Of a stretch of DNA of 15,843 nt, positions 15,310-15,843 are shown piece after piece. How positions within the stretch are numbered: the stretch's first letter is position 1; each line of letters starts with the position of its first letter. The translations under genes and the position numbers were made by a program. This DNA is from JABMMZ01 sp964600345 (lineage in GTDB: Bacteria > Bacteroidota > Bacteroidia > NS11-12g > UBA955): contig CAZRKA010000071.1 in assembly GCA_964600345.1 (NCBI GenBank), positions 1 through 15,843 on the forward strand. The letters are read 5' to 3'. The notes beneath the pieces were generated by a model, which had not been told where the DNA came from, did no database searches, and worked only from the letters and a program-made list of their open reading frames with translations.

Positions 15310-15843
15310 TGCTGATTAACGGTCTTTTATTCGGTTTGATTTCTACACTGCATTGCGCAGGAATGTGTGGACCTTTGGCCATGATGATTCCTTCAGGTGT
15401 TAAAAGCAACAAGCTGATGTTTGCGGTCTTGTATCAGGTAGGGCGTATTTCCGTTTATTGTTTTATCGGGCTCATTATTTATAGTGTCGGTGTATCATTT
15501 TCACTTTTTAAAATGCAGCAGTTTTTATCTGTAGCCATGGGAGCACTGCTTGTTTTGTATGTACTTTGGCCACTCTTAAAATTGCCGGTCCCCGCATTCG
15601 TCAGTTTGCCTTATGTCAGATTTCTCAATGCTTTCAGAAACAGACTTTCCAAAGGTGCTTCCCGTTCGGCGTTAATGCTGGGTGCAATTAATGGTTTATT
15701 GCCTTGCGGTGCGATTTACATAGCAGCACTTTATTGTGCCACTTTTACCGGGGCAGACGAGGCGCTGGTATATATGATGCTGTTCGGTCTTGGGACCATG
15801 CCTGTATTTATTGCTGCCTGGCTGATGATTGGCAAAAGATTCA
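15309..15843 (+). CDS. UreH/DsbD-like membrane protein annotated as TauE/SafE family (3' truncated)
   Basis: At least 178 residues are present before the window ends. The opening has H15-C16-A-G-M-C20-G-P (in the STLHCAGMCGP segment, 12-22). A later membrane segment carries NGLLPCG with C133. Hydrophobic helices near 5-14, 36-62, 72-92, 121-143 and 152-172 fit a polytopic inner-membrane protein. This 'HC.GMCG ... LPCG' pattern marks the UreH/DsbD_2-type family, often labelled 'sulfite exporter TauE/SafE' and often found at the end of cco operons. The paired cysteines resemble those of CcdA/DsbD electron carriers. A role in copper or redox maturation of the oxidase is inferred from context; sulfite export is not supported. 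It is coupled to ccoH by a one-base overlap. Confidence 0.85.
   Translation, partial: MLINGLLFGLISTLHCAGMCGPLAMMIPSGVKSNKLMFAVLYQVGRISVYCFIGLIIYSVGVSFSLFKMQQFLSVAMGALLVLYVLWPLLKLPVPAFVSLPYVRFLNAFRNRLSKGASRSALMLGAINGLLPCGAIYIAALYCATFTGADEALVYMMLFGLGTMPVFIAAWLMIGKRF

Overview
The window reads as a chromosomal segment of a Bacteroidota (Bacteroidetes) bacterium. Supporting traits are a fused CcoN-CcoO cytochrome oxidase subunit, a CcoP with extra N-terminal membrane segments and only one haem c site, TAnnTTTG-type promoter boxes, A/T-rich upstream regions without clear Shine-Dalgarno sequences, and the particular forms of YebC, BadF-type kinase and tandem-domain universal stress proteins. I cannot name a genus. 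Gene density is high: no gap exceeds about 230 bp, and I see no RNA genes, insertion sequences or CRISPR arrays.

Region 1 (1-1431, plus strand) holds the 3' end of a probable SAM-dependent methyltransferase, a PAP2-type membrane phosphatase and a ZIP-family metal transporter. These are joined by 4- and 10-base overlaps and look like one transcript.

Region 2 (1407-6166, minus strand) reads from right to left: paaA-paaB-paaC (the oxygenase core of the phenylacetyl-CoA epoxidase), a yebC-type translation/regulatory gene, a two-domain universal stress protein, and a BadF/N-acetylglucosamine-kinase-like gene whose 3' end overlaps the convergent ZIP gene by 25 bp. The paaD and paaE genes usually found next to paaABC are not here.

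Region 3 (6374-15843, plus strand) is a long cbb3-type (high-affinity) cytochrome c oxidase locus: a universal stress protein, ccoI (copper P-type ATPase), ccoS, ccoNO (fusion), ccoQ, ccoP, ccoG, ccoH, and a UreH/DsbD-like (TauE/SafE-annotated) membrane protein cut by the window end. Structural subunits, copper delivery and assembly factors are therefore encoded together. ccoS (49 aa) and ccoQ (55 aa) are short and easily missed.

The 207-bp divergent region between paaA and the stress-protein gene, and the 167-bp gap before ccoS, each hold a Crp/Fnr-type dyad (TGAT-N4-ATCA and TGAC-N4-GTCA) centred about 52 bp upstream of a TAnnTTTG box. This suggests that both halves of the oxidase locus answer to one oxygen- or redox-responsive regulator. 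That arrangement is the most interesting unexplained structure I found. I found no convincing evidence of a wholly new system; the coding content is assignable to known families.
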